From: Argentina anserina
Taxonomy: Eukaryota > Streptophyta > Magnoliopsida > Rosales > Rosaceae
Assembly: GCF_933775445.1 (NCBI RefSeq)
Contig: NC_065875.1
Span: 19,653,555-19,717,554, forward strand
Length of the DNA stretch: 64,000 nt
Direction of reading: 5' to 3'
How positions within the stretch are numbered: position 1 is the first letter of the stretch; every line of letters starts with the position of its first letter. A model generated the notes under the pieces. It was not told where the DNA came from and ran no database searches. It saw nothing but the letters and a program-made list of their open reading frames with translations. The translations under genes and the position numbers were made by a program. Shown here piece after piece: positions 44,533-55,437 of the stretch.

Positions 44533-45811
44533 TTACTGATTATAAAATAACTTTGGCGAAATATGCTTTGTGTTATCACCCTTAATGTAACCTAACTTCA
44601 TATGCTCAATGCAAGCAGCATTATCTTCGTAAAGACATGTAGGTGCAGCTGTAGTAGAACTTAATCCACTCGCCTCTCGAATATGAGTAATGATTTCTCG
44701 AAGCCAAATGCACTCTTTGACTGCTTCATGCAATGCTATAATCTCATAATGATTCGAGGAAATAGCAACAAGCGTTTGCTTGGTTGATCTCCAAGAAATT
44801 GCCATATTCTCCATGATAAAAACATAACTAGTTTGGGAACGTCCTTTTGTGTGGATCCGAAAGGTATTGTCATTCAAATGCTGAGAACCAGCATCGGCAG
44901 TGACACTGGCGGCGGCGACATGGCCATGTCCAGATTTCCGGGAGAGCATGGCAGCGACGTTGTGTCGATCTTCACCATCAATTCTTACCGGAATAACATT
45001 TTTTTTGTCGGAATACTGATAATATAACCCCATATCAATGGAACCTTTCAAGTACCTAAAGATGTTCTTGGTACTGATCCAATGACGCAAAGTTGGTGGA
45101 GAACTAAACCTTGCCAACAAATTCACTGAGAATGCAATGTTTGGACGAGTACATTGAGCTAGATAAAGCAAAGCTCCTATAACACTCAAATATGGATATT
45201 CAGGACCAAGTATATATGCATTGTCATCTTTCGGACGGAATGGATCTTTCTTGGTATCCAGACTTCTTACTACAATGAGAGTACTAGAAGGGTGCATAAC
45301 ATTATCCATACAGAATCGCATGAGCATCTTTTGGACGTATGCAAAATGGTGTACACGGATTCCACCAACTATATGCTCAATTTCCAAACCTAAGCAAAAC
45401 CTAGTCTTTCCCATGTCTTTCATCTCAAATTGTGCTTTCAAGTAGCTTATCGTCTCACTAATCTCATTAAGAGATCTAATTATGTTCATGTCATCGAGAT
45501 ATACAGCTATTATAGCAAAACCAAAACTATTGTGTTTGATAAACACGCAAGGGCACAGTTCTTGTTCTTGTATCTCTTCTCAATCAATATTCGCTCAAAC
45601 ATGTATATCACATTCTACCGGACTGTTTAATTCCATAAAGTGAGCATTGTAACCTAATGGCATAGGTATTGCGTGACTTACTTGACTTGGGTACTTGAAG
45701 TCCATCAGGAACCTTCATGTATATCTCCGTATCTAGATCCCCATAAAGATACATAGTCACCACATCTAACAGATGCATGTCTAGCTTTTCAAATTCCACT
45801 AAACTTATCAA
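44533..45811 (-). pseudogene. Copia 2 reverse transcriptase and RNase H
   Basis: Minus strand. 45811-45608 holds the middle of the RT (HLLDVVTMYLYGDLDTEIYMK, CSLYGIKQSGRM), then after a frame break 45546-44533 holds AVYLDDMNIIRS (the YxDD catalytic site), FCLGLEIEH, YLSVIGALLYLAQCTRPNIAF and the RNase H (ISWRSTKQTLVAISSNHYEII, YEDNAACI, HISPK). The RNase H contains an unusual GC-rich insertion of about 40 residues near 44880-44995 (EDRHNVAAMLSRKSGHGHVA). That stretch is lacking in Copia 1. The long frame is open over 337 codons, but the element as a whole is broken. Confidence 0.88.
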
Positions 45812-45952
45812 ATATCAGAAGGCAATGATATTCATAACCGGAGAATACGTCTCCTCATAGTCAACACCAGGACGCTGAGAGAATCCTTGAGCAAAGAGTC
45901 ACGCTTTATACCGCAGGACTTCGCCTTTCTCATTTAGCTTGCGAACAAAGAC

Positions 45953-46627
45953 CTATTTATGTCTAACAGGCTTAACATTCGGTGGTACTTCAATGACCGG
46001 ACCGAAAACTTGCCTTTTATTCAGAGAGTTTACTTCCGTCTGGATTACTTCCTTCCATTTCAGCCAATCTGATATTTGTTGACATTCTTCAACTAAGCGC
46101 GGTTCTATGTCGTCGTCGTCGATGATTTCCCGAGTGACAAAATAAGCAAACACATCATCTATCCGCATGAAATTCCTATCCATGACTTCTAGAGCATTTA
46201 ACTTGCTCAATAAGATTTCTTTGTTCTTTGATGACAACAATGAATCTAAAGTGTCCCTCAGATCATCAAGTGTCGATTTATGGACATAACTATAATCAGA
46301 GATAATCTTGAAGCTCGGGTTATCCGAGTCTATGATGAGTGGATCAGTTTGTGTCTTGACTTTAGCTCTTTTTCTTGGCTGTGAGTCGGTGGAACCTTTC
46401 GCCCTCCCTCTCTTCTTGGGAGGAGCTAAAAGCGTCGTCGTGCCTCCACCTAGGGTAGGCTCGGCCGAGCCTTGCCCTGGTACGGTGACATCTTGCTCGA
46501 AGTTCGGGACTTCTAACCTCGCAGGACATTTTGCAGCAGATATACTCAATCTCGTTACTTTTGCAATAGTAAAGGCGTCAGGATAAGATGTGCGGGGATC
46601 CCAAAGAGACATAGTTGGGTATTCCAC
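45953..46627 (-). pseudogene. Copia 2 linker between integrase and reverse transcriptase
   Basis: A 224-codon minus-strand frame with a basic KKRGRAKGSTDSQPRKRAK segment followed by acidic stretches (DDDDIEPRL) and a WLKWKEVIQTEVNSLNKRQVFG motif, the usual start of the Copia RT module (W...EA..L). The basic and acidic blocks are typical of the variable linker of this lineage. Confidence 0.75.
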
Positions 46628-46898
46628 GTCAATTCTCGACGTTTATCTTGAACATATGTGTTCTTATATCCCCCTAAATGTGGGAAGTGTGTCTCATCGA
46701 ATTGACAATCTGCAAATCTATTAGTAAAGAGATCTCATGTCTGAGGGTCAATGTAGTGGATAATCGTTGGAAAGTTATATCCAACATAAATTATTATTCG
46801 TCTCTGTGGACCTATTTTCTTACGCAGTGGAGGCTTAATAGGCACATTAACCGGGCAACCAAACGTGCGTAAATGTGAAATGTCAGGCTCATATCCAG

Positions 46899-47618
46899 TT
46901 ACCAACTGGTTAGCACTAATAAGTTATTTGGCGGTGGGTCTGAAACGAATAAGTACAACTGCATGCATGATTGCATTTCCCCAAGCAATATGGGCAAGTT
47001 ACAATGCATAACTAAAGCCCGAGCTGCTATAAGCTGTAACCGCTTAATTGTCGCTTCTGCCAATCCATTCTGAGAATGAACGTGGGGTACGAGATGTTCA
47101 ACATATATCCCGATTGACATGCAATAATCATTAAATGTCTTTGAAGTGAATTCTCCTGCATTATCTAGTCTAATAGACTTAATCAGACAGTCAAGGTGGT
47201 GAGCCCTGAGTTTCATTATTTGAGCAAGGAGCTTCGGAAATGCAGCATTGCGTGTGGACAATAGATCAACATGTGACCAGCGTGTCGATGCATCTACCAG
47301 AACCATAAAGTATCTAAATGGTCCACATTCTGGATGTATTGGTCCACATATATCACCCTAGATCCTTTGTAAGAATGAAATGTTTTGTGTATTATCAACT
47401 GCAAAGGAAGGCTTTGCCTGCATCTTTGTGAATGCACAAGCATTACAAAATGATTTATGGGCATTAGAGATCGCGGAAAAGGCATCGCATAACTCCTGAG
47501 GCTCTATCACGGCCTTAGAGGACTGTGGGAAAGCCTTGGCAGGCTGTGAGGCTGAGCCATGGCCAGACACAAGTGCCATGGTTGTGCCACCATCACCTAT
47601 GGCGTGTGGGGTTCCCAC
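46899..47618 (-). pseudogene. Copia 2 integrase
   Basis: Minus strand. 47618-47358 contains the zinc-binding end (FCNACAFTKMQAKPSF) preceded by a GC-rich Ala/Ser stretch (GSASQPAKAFPQSSKAV). 47306-46899 contains the catalytic core MVLVDAST (first Asp), SIRLDNAGEFTSKTFNDYC (second Asp) and SQNGLAEATIKRL (Glu). The three catalytic residues remain, but a frame break near 47300 separates the domains. Confidence 0.85.
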
Positions 47619-47674
47619 ATGCTTTTTAATATACGAATCATCATATCACTTCCAATATGACCTAGACGATTATG

Positions 47675-48386
47675 TCATATTTTGTAAGCGTCTGAATCAT
47701 AGAAAGACTTGCTAACTACATTGGATTCAATTGCACGTAGTGTGGTAAAGTACAACCCACTACTTACACGCTCAAATATCTCTCGGGTACGATGATGACG
47801 TCCATAATAAGAGGTAACACATAGATACTCATTTATATTAATAACTTTGGTATTGAGGTGATAATCGTTGGCATCAATATCCTTAAAACTGAGCAAGGTT
47901 TGGTTCCCCTCTGGTGCATAAGTGCATCTTTGACTGTTATGGGAGTACCATTAGGTGACAAGAATTGCGATATACCACGCCCTTGGATCAATTGATCAGT
48001 CCCAATTAGACAAGTTACAGAGGATTTGTACGACACAAATTATGTAAAGAGTTGCTCATCCCACAAAAATGTGTGAGTCGTTCCACAATCTGCTAAGCAT
48101 TCTATCTCGTCGGTTGACATCTATAAGTAAACTATAAAACATAATTAGTCTTTGAAAAGACAAGGCGAATATTCTCTAAGAGAAGAGAAAATTATAATAT
48201 CAAGGGTCAAAACAAGTTGTGATCCCTTAAATATGCATAACGGTATCATAGATACTTAGAGAAATCACATGAGAAACTTATGTGTGCCAAAGAGTAAGCA
48301 CGTAGCCATTGGATCATGTAACTATGATCGGAAAAAGACAATAAAGTAGCACTGCAGGGTCGCATGGCGAGGCTGCAGGGCCTAGG
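47675..48386 (-). pseudogene. Copia 2 protease region and gag remnant
   Basis: Minus strand. Near 48100 the frame reads CLADCGTTHTFL, equivalent to the Copia protease DSGxxxH motif but with Cys for Ser; then 48036-47833 and 47896-47675 carry the post-protease segment (ISQFLSPNGTPITVKDALMH, HLNTKVININEYLCVT). A gag N-terminus (MPENTRTNFDILDSLHGN) is at 49963-49900 beyond the nested solo LTR; the rest of gag appears deleted. Confidence 0.65.
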
Positions 48387-49892
48387 TGATAGAAGCACTT
48401 TGTGCGACGTTCTTAACATATTTTTACCTCAATTTGTACTTTGCTTAGCCCTTATTATTGTACAATTGAGTCATTGAATCGTAGTAAGAGTCTTGGGCGG
48501 TATTGGATTGGATGCATTTTTGTGCTTACATGAGTTAAAAACACATAATTGGTCTAGATCCCTAGTTTGACTAAGAATCCTTGTTAGGTTTCGAAACTAA
48601 TTATCTCTTACTTATGATTTTATTTTCTTATTTTCAGATTGGATTGAAGAGATAATTAAAGAAAAAGAGATGGAGCTAAGTCATGCAATAATTAAATAAA
48701 AGATGATCATTAAAGGCATAAAACATGGCATGATTTAGGAAATAAAACATGACATGATTTAGGGAATAAATCATGACATTATTATAGGAAGAAAGAGGCA
48801 AGTTCAAACTCTCAATCTTTCCTCTATATATACATGGCTTCACCTCTCAAATAACATCACTTCTCTTTTGCATTCAAGAGCCAAATCTCTACCAAAATAC
48901 TACCTCAAACATCCTTCATCAAAACAGCAAATCATTCTCCCTCATATACAAATTCCATCTCCACCAAAATCACCATTGAAGGCACACCTCCAAGGTTCCT
49001 ACTACTTATGATTCTCGCAACTCATCTCCACGGGTTTATTCGTTTTTGATTTTTTACAATACTTTGTCTATAAATATTGTAGTATGATGTTTGTGTGGGA
49101 TTATTGTTTTGTATTAAGAATCGAAATTTTCAGATTGTTTTATTGGATTTTTGGATATTTGCCGAATTGATGGTTTCCTATAATTAATGAGTTTGTATTT
49201 CTATTGTTGTATTCTAATCATCATTCTCATACTTTTAGATAATTTTCAGATATGTGCATATGAATTTAGTGCTTGGATGCAGTTCCTAAGATTGTGTTTG
49301 AGTACTAGATTCATCAACTATATTGACACAAATCAAATCATGCCCTAAGTAGGTTCGATTTGTGTGATTAAAAGTGCTAAAAATTCTGGAAATTTACATG
49401 TGAAACTATAGTGGGTGACGTCATACATGAAACATGTCTCCAACAAAGATTTGGTGCTTAAATGTAATCTTATTTGATTTATACTCTAAGTGTTATTGAA
49501 TTCGATTGCATGCAAATTTAGATTAGGCCCTAAGTCAATCTAAATGTTAATTGAAATCTTGCACGATTAGATGATCCCCTAAGGCTCTAATTGTATTGGT
49601 GTCTAAAAAGTATGTAATTGGTTAAATTAGAATGCATGATAGGTTCAAACTTGTAATTATGTGGTGTAATGGTAAATTTGGTTTAAGTTTGTTAAAGAGA
49701 AGTCGATCATGTATATAGTAATTTAGGTTTTATTTTAGTAGTTAATAATCAATCTCAAACCCCCCATTATTTGTTAACACTAAAAGTTTAGAGTTCCCTT
49801 CAATTCCCCGGAAAGAACGATCCCTCCTTATTCTATACTAACGATGATGTTTTACAGGGTTTATTATAGACGTTTTAATTAATGCTTTATCA
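48387..49892 (+). mobile_element. Solo LTR copy C (1.5-kb family), inserted in Copia 2
   Basis: Starts TGATAGAAGCACTTTGTG and ends ...ATGCTTTATCA, with a perfect 5-bp duplication CTAGG (48382-48386 and 49893-49897). Closely similar along its length to copy B at 40628-42150. The shared short frame is broken by a stop in this copy. Confidence 0.95.
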
Positions 49893-50568
49893 CTAGGCGG
49901 GGCTGCAATGTTGCCGTGCAGAGAATCTAGGATGTCGAAATTTGTTCGTGTATTTTCAGGCATCTACAAGAAAATTATTGAAGATGTTAGTTTCAAATTA
50001 ACGAAACAAGTTTGATTAAATAAATTATTTTAAAATAATTGTACGGGTCAAATCGATGTGAATTTGCGGCTATGACTGCCACGATCAAATTTTTTTATTG
50101 TTATTTTTTTTCATATGTAGCTACTCCCAACGACTACGGATCGTAACAGCGGCACTCCCATACGCTCATAAAACTCGATATCATGGGAGTTATATCCTTA
50201 TGACCACCTGAGAAGCAGAAGAATTGGGTTGACAAGAAAAATGGAGTTTGAAAGTCCCCGGTGCAAGACAAAAATCTCATTAAAGTAAATTTCATTGAAA
50301 GCATGAACTTTAATTTATAAATTTACCTTGATTTTGCAAACAATAAGTCTTGAATTTTCTTCTCCTTTGCTCGGCAATAATCTTGAAGCTTGGTCTTCAA
50401 CTTGGTGCGGCGGCAGAGGAGGCTAGGCCACCGAGAGGTAGTGGTCTGACATGGGGCTAGGGGAGGCCGGCGGCTCTAAGGGAAGGTGCAGCCGGTCGGA
50501 AAAAAAAAATCTAGGATTTAGGTTTTTTTTTTCGGGTTCTAGGCCTAAGGTTTTTAGGGCTAGAGCTA

Positions 50569-50582
50569 CGTGTTTGATAACG
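50569..50582 (-). promoter_or_regulatory. Primer-binding-site-like sequence of Copia 2
   Basis: Minus-strand CGTTATCAAACACG next to the LTR end at 50583; core shared with 31190-31202. Confidence 0.55.
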
Positions 50583-50759
50583 TGGTAGAATGAATTCGAG
50601 AGAATAACTATAATTTTATGGATAGACATATAGTCTATATCGGCATTACATCAAAGATCCTGATGAATCAGAGATAAGATAACATTTTTTAACTAACTAG
50701 GCTATACAAATTAGGACAAGATACACTAAGTATGCATATGAGATGATTCTCCTACAACA
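50583..50759 (-). repeat. 5' LTR of Copia 2
   Basis: Pairs with 43999-44178; on the minus strand begins TGTTGTAGGAGAATC and ends CATTCTACCA. Confidence 0.8.
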
Positions 50760-50764
50760 AATTA

Positions 50765-51784
50765 CAATATATAAAGTTTAATTATAACGATGTTATTGTA
50801 AATATTAAAGATAGTGTGATATGGAATGTGAAGTTACCTATAGAAGAAATAATCCATATTTTTTTCTATTGTGATTTTAACAATTATTTTTTGTTAATGA
50901 ATTATATAATTTCATTTTATAATAATATATGGTGTAAGGGTGTTCATGTACTTTCACACCCATTTTGGTCGACAACGTGAATTTTAGTTATAAGAATGTA
51001 GATAACTAATGAAATTAACACGATTAACGTGGATGGTGTGCAAGTGAAACTTTGCACGATGTAGTAGACCGTCACGATAGTAGTACCAAATACAATACAC
51101 CTGTAAGTTCTCAAGTTGGAGGTAATCACATAAAAGCATATATCATTCCCCTTTGTCAAACAATTTTACATGATAAGAGGGATTGGATTCAAAGCAAAAT
51201 TTTGCACATATGCCCTGTTTATCAAGTGACACTGCCAACTTCATTCCTATATGTAAACGAATCGGGTTGACCGAGGGTGTTTTAATAGGAAGGGTTAACT
51301 ATCTTTGATGCTGTCTTAGAAAGTTAGAATCGTAAACTACGGTTTTGGCAATGCAGGCCAAGCCTAACAACAATTCCCACTATAGGCAAAATGAATTTAG
51401 CTTATGGTAGAAATGTATTTAGCTTAGGATTTCACTTTGTAACCACACGCCTCTGCAGAACACTTCCCTTTATAACTCTTGTTCTCGGAGACAAACCCAA
51501 ATACATAGACAACTTAGACCAGACCATGAAAGGATTTAGAAGTTTATAAAGATGTGTGAAACTTAAACAAGTTCATGTGCCAACATGAATAAACATGATA
51601 CATCCCAGTTATGTACATGATACATGCATTAAGAAAATATGAAAAACATTTATCAACTACAGATCGAATTGTCAAATTGATGCTCACAAATAAATGAAAG
51701 AATCCTACATCAACCACTCATAAGGCCAGAACAAAGCCTTATCAGAATCAGACAGTACTCGAGGGAACAGGGAAGTAGAGAACC
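50765..51784. other. Intergenic, no gene recognised
   Basis: AT-rich with short frames only. The right part (51540-51784) is the likely 3' UTR and downstream flank of the CYSTM gene. Confidence 0.4.
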
Positions 51785-52743
51785 TCAATACCACAAGCAG
51801 CAGCGCTCAAAGATCCAACAGCAGCAAAGTGAGCCCAAACTGCCATTGCAAACAAGAAAGAGTACTAAATTATCAGCCAGACTTCAACTCTTGGAAGATT
51901 TCGATGTTACCATCGCTTCCTCAATTCTCAGGCAATGTCACATTACAAGTCAGGGTAAAATTGTATGCAAGTCACATATAAGCTAGGTAAGACCTAAGAG
52001 ACATTGGTCACAACACTCATTCATGTCAAACAAAATTAATGATACTGAGCCCCAATTGATTGACAGAGTAATGCACATCAAGGCAGCTGATCTAATGAAC
52101 AAATAGATAAATTATTATATATACCCACCACATATTTTACGTGGTGTATTTCTTAATATTATTTATACATTTTTTACTGTTATTATTTCTGATTGATTCT
52201 TATATGTATATAAACTTTTGTCATTTTCACCGCGTGCATATTAATTATATAATAACGTAATATAATCTACTGGGTATACTACATGAAACACGTGATGTGT
52301 TGTGACAGGTACACATAATAATTACTCGAACACATAATCGAAATTTAATTGAAATTTTAAACAATATAATTGTGTGGGTTCGAAAATGCATACCAGGTAC
52401 GGACGAAAGAATCGCAGCCAATACTGTCATTGTTCTGGTAGTGATGGCGGTTGTAGGGGTGAGCTGAATGCGGCGGCGGGTAGCCTTCATAGAAGTAATC
52501 CTGATAGCGCTGATGTTGTTGTTGCAGTAGCTGAGGTGGAGGAGGAGGGCCAGGAAACCCCGGCTGCTGAGGTCCTGGAGGATATTCCGACGGGTACCCT
52601 GTCATCAATTTGCAACGTACACTTAGTCATCACTCGTCACAGTGAGTTATTCAATCAAACCCTAAACAAGTGAAGTAGTATAAATCACAACATCTACACT
52701 TACCTCGCTGGTGACCAACATGAACGACGTTGTGATAACTCAT
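51785..52743 (-). CDS. CYSTM-type cysteine-rich tail-anchored protein (99 aa)
   Basis: Three exons on the minus strand: 52704-52743, 52394-52598 and 51785-51839, GT-AG throughout, 300 nt with stop. The protein starts MSYHNVVHVGHQRG, continues with YPSEYPPGPQQP, a Pro/Gln stretch and YQDYFYEGYPPP, and ends SFVRTCLGSLCCCWIFERCCLWY. The last part is the CYSTM module: a short hydrophobic helix with a CxxxLCCC-type cysteine block that is thought to anchor the protein by its tail. Family members are plant stress or cell-fate peptides; substrates are not known. It shares exon layout with the genes at 54743 and 34818, so they are tandem paralogs. Start codon 52743 is divergent from the GEM-like gene. 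Confidence 0.85.
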
Positions 52744-53377
52744 GGTTTGGCTCCGGTTAAACAAGCGATCAATTGATCAAAAGTTGACAACTTTCATATA
52801 TGAGATCGGCGGAGCCAACGATGAAAGTCTTCCGAGGAAGGAAACTTCGCTGTGCCATATCCAATACATGACACATAAATAAATGGCGTCGTTTCAGACA
52901 GTGACAACCAAATCCATACGTAAAAGACATAAAAACTACCCCCAGTGTTAACCAAATCCCACTTTCTTCTGTAGTTGAAGTGTCACAGATGCAATATGCG
53001 TGGAGGGTCTCGCTTTCGACACCTGGTTATCAAAAACGCAGCTTTCATTTCATGACGATGAGTCGATTGACAAAGACGGACTTCATATTCATATCTATCC
53101 TTTACTCTCCAGATATGGAACCTTCATCGACCTTGGTGGCTTGGTTCACAATTACCTAATTAACCCTTCTGGAATTTCCCCATAAGACCAAATACCTGGA
53201 ACTCCTTCCTAATCCACTCTGCTTTCATAATCCAAAACACATTCGCTTCGTTGCAAAGAAACAAAACCGCGTTCATCTCCTCAACTTATCGAAAGTCCTC
53301 TGTTTTCTTTAGGTTAACAAATCATTCCCTCCATTTCATCACTCAAAACCTTTTGATTCAGTTTGAAGTTTCAAATC
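52744..53377. promoter_or_regulatory. Shared divergent promoter region
   Basis: The 634 bp between the CYSTM start (52743, minus) and the GEM-like start (53378, plus) must hold both promoters and 5' leaders. The part from 53200 to 53370 is CT-rich, as plant leaders often are. The 53000-53185 frame has no known domain. I see no insertion here. Confidence 0.5.
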
Positions 53378-54325
53378 ATGTCAAGCAGACCTGAAGACCA
53401 GCTTTCACCCCGGGAGTCTTATCCTCCCACCACAACCGTCCCCGACATCCACGCCTCCCAGCCTCCTCCGGCGCCCTCGCCGTCGGAGGAGGACGCCAAG
53501 AAATGGGGGACCCACAAAATGGGAACCCCGGCAGCTCCGGACGTCCACCCGGACAACCAGAAAGCAGCTCTATGGAAAGCCGCCGACCACCAGCAAATCC
53601 CGCTCGAGCCGCAACAGCAACAGACGCCGTACGTTCAGTACTCTCCGATCAACAAGCCGAACAACAACCCCTTTGAGCCGGTGATCAACCTCTTCAACTC
53701 GTGGGGGAACAAGGCCGAGACTTTAGCCCGGAATATCTGGCACAACCTCAAATCAGGGCCCTCTGTTTCCGAGACTGCCTGGGGAAAGGTGAACTTGACG
53801 GCCAAGGCAATCACTGAAGGCGGGTTCGAGGCTCTGTTTAAGCAGATATTCGCTACTGATCCCAACGAGAGGTTGAAGAAGACTTTCGCTTGCTATCTTT
53901 CCACTTCTACCGGACCTGTTGCCGGGACTCTGTACTTGTCCACGGCTAGGATCGCTTTTTGCAGCGATCGCCCGTTGACTTTTGCTGCTCCTTCTGGACA
54001 GTCAGCTTGGAGCTACTACAAGGTAGCTACTAGTTCACTCATCTTGTGTGGTACTATTAGTTTGTGATATTCATATAACTTGTGTGTTGATGAACAGGTG
54101 ACGATACCAATGACGAATGTTGGAAGAGTGAACCCTGTAGTGATTTCGGAGAACCTGACCCCGGCGCAGTACCTTCAGATTGTCACCACCGACGGACATG
54201 ATTTCTGGTTTATGGGGTTTGTTAATTTTGAGAAAGCTTCACATCATGTACTAGAAAGTGTGTCGAATTTCAGAGCTGCTGGAACTAATGAAGTGCAACA
54301 AATGCAACCTCCTGTTGTTGTGTAG
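53378..54325 (+). CDS. GEM-like GRAM-domain protein (290 aa)
   Basis: Two exons, 53378-54022 and 54098-54325, GT-AG. I chose the ATG at 53378 (MSSRPEDQLSP); the reading before it lacks an ATG. The N-terminal 80 residues are Pro-rich and contain EEDAKKWGTHKMGTPAAP, a hallmark of the plant GEM/FIP1 (ABA-responsive) family. Next come PFEPVINLFNSWGNKAETLARNIWHNLK and then the GRAM domain, from about residue 150: GGFEALFKQIF, KTFACYLSTSTGPVAGTLYLS, RIAFCSDRPL and, in exon 2, VGRVNPVVIS and TDGHDFWFMGFVNFEKA. GRAM domains bind membrane lipids. Arabidopsis GEM modulates GL2 expression and relatives respond to ABA; which paralog this is cannot be told. Length fits the family and no lesion is seen. 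The intron is only 75 bp. Confidence 0.93.
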
Positions 54326-54742
54326 AAGATGAGTTTTCGATTTGAATTGTCCGGATGAGTGTGTTGGTGTTCAGTTTCAATAGGTTTGCTTTGATTTCTA
54401 TATGATGCAATAGTACTTTATATATAGTAGTCATATCTGATTCCTGTAAGTCTTATATGCTCTGCTTCCCTGTGGATTATATAGTCATATACACATACCA
54501 TATATGTATGGTTTTCTTCTATACTTGGCTTCAGTATATATAAAGTGAAATTTCCACAAGACAGAAGATTTGAACGAAGCACATGATAAGCTTTTCAATA
54601 TAACATTAGAATCACATAATGTTAATTCAAATAATACAGAAATTATTTCCCTTATTTATCTAATCTTTTAGTAAATGATGCGGCCCAGAACAACCAAACT
54701 ACTGATCATAACCTCATAGGTATTTAGGAGCTGATCTATTTA

Positions 54743-55437
54743 CTAAAAGCAGCATGAGTCCAACAGGAAGCAGCAACAAAGTGCAGCTAAACTGCAAAAA
54801 TGTAAAACATGAGAAGCAGGGGATTAGTAAGTATTCTAAGGAGAAGGCTATAGTTGATTGTCTTATAGAATACTACTCCACATGAGTTAACCAGTTAGTA
54901 GATTCATCTGGCATAGTATGATAATTTGAGTATGTGACAGTTGTAGCTAGGCTAATTGTTAGTTGCATGGTAATGTTAGCTGTTTGCATTGAGCGCCCTT
55001 GATGTGTACATAGACATACCAGCCTCTGAAACATGAAAGACAGTCATCATCTTCCCGAGCAGGGGGTTGGGGTGGAGGTAGGGTTGAGGGTGGTGGTGGT
55101 GGTGGAGGCGGAGGATAAAAGTAGTCTTGATAGCCAGGTGGTGGCGGTCCATGAGGCGGAGGATGAGGAAATCCTGGTGGAGGAAGAGGTCCAGGAGGTG
55201 CAGGATGGGGGAACCCCAATGGCGGAGGACCAGGAGGCGGAGGACGAGGGTGCTCTGGTGGTGGGAACCCAAAGTCGAGTGGCGGTGGGCGTCCAAACCC
55301 TGACATTTCAGTTATCATACAACATAAGCAAACCAGTTAAAATAAGTACTAAGAAAACTGAATTGTGCCAACTTGCCTGGTGAATGTGGTGTTGGATGTG
55401 GTAGTGGAGGGTCTCCAGGAACAGGGTGGTAACTCAT
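54743..55437 (-). CDS. CYSTM-type proline-rich tail-anchored protein (129 aa)
   Basis: Three exons on the minus strand: 55377-55437, 55020-55299 and 54743-54791, 390 nt with stop. Start MSYHPVPGDPPLPHPTPHSPG, then a long Pro-rich tract (PPP, GPPP and HPPP blocks to about residue 100) with YQDYFYPPPP, then DDDCLSCFRG and the CYSTM end CLAALCCCFLLDSCCF. The donor of intron 1 is GC (GCAAGT) rather than GT; intron 2 is GT-AG. The hydrophobic Cys-rich tail should sit in a membrane with the Pro-rich part in the cytosol. It converges with the GEM-like gene, with 417 bp between the two stops. The frame starting at 55318 (MITEM) is intron read-through and not the true start. Confidence 0.85.

Larger units (their letters stand above)
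43999..50759 (-). mobile_element. Copia LTR retrotransposon 2, minus strand, with nested solo LTR
   Basis: LTRs of about 180 bp at 43999-44178 and 50583-50759 share AGAATxAATTCGAGAGAATAACT and the rest to ATGATTCTCxTACA. The right LTR is followed on the minus strand by CGTTATCAAACACG (50569-50582), the same core as in the 24520-31417 element; the left LTR is preceded by GGGAGAG as polypurine tract. A perfect AATTA lies at 43989-43993 and 50760-50764, but it would need the left end 5 bp further out, so the exact left limit is open. Protease, integrase, reverse transcriptase and RNase H are present; most of gag is missing. A solo LTR (48387-49892) interrupts it. Confidence 0.88.

Noticed and set aside
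46308..46586. Plus-strand 92-codon frame with a hydrophobic start
   Set aside because: Antisense to the Copia 2 linker frame with its basic and acidic blocks.
53363..53377. Upstream TTG start for the GEM-like gene
   Set aside because: A plant nuclear gene would use the ATG at 53378, which also gives the usual family length.
54959..55318. Single-exon 119-codon reading of the Pro-rich CYSTM gene
   Set aside because: Its first residues and its end are intron sequence; the spliced model gives the MSYH start and the Cys-rich tail expected for the family.
55033..55383. Plus-strand Val/Glu-rich 116-codon frame
   Set aside because: Antisense of the proline-rich coding tract.
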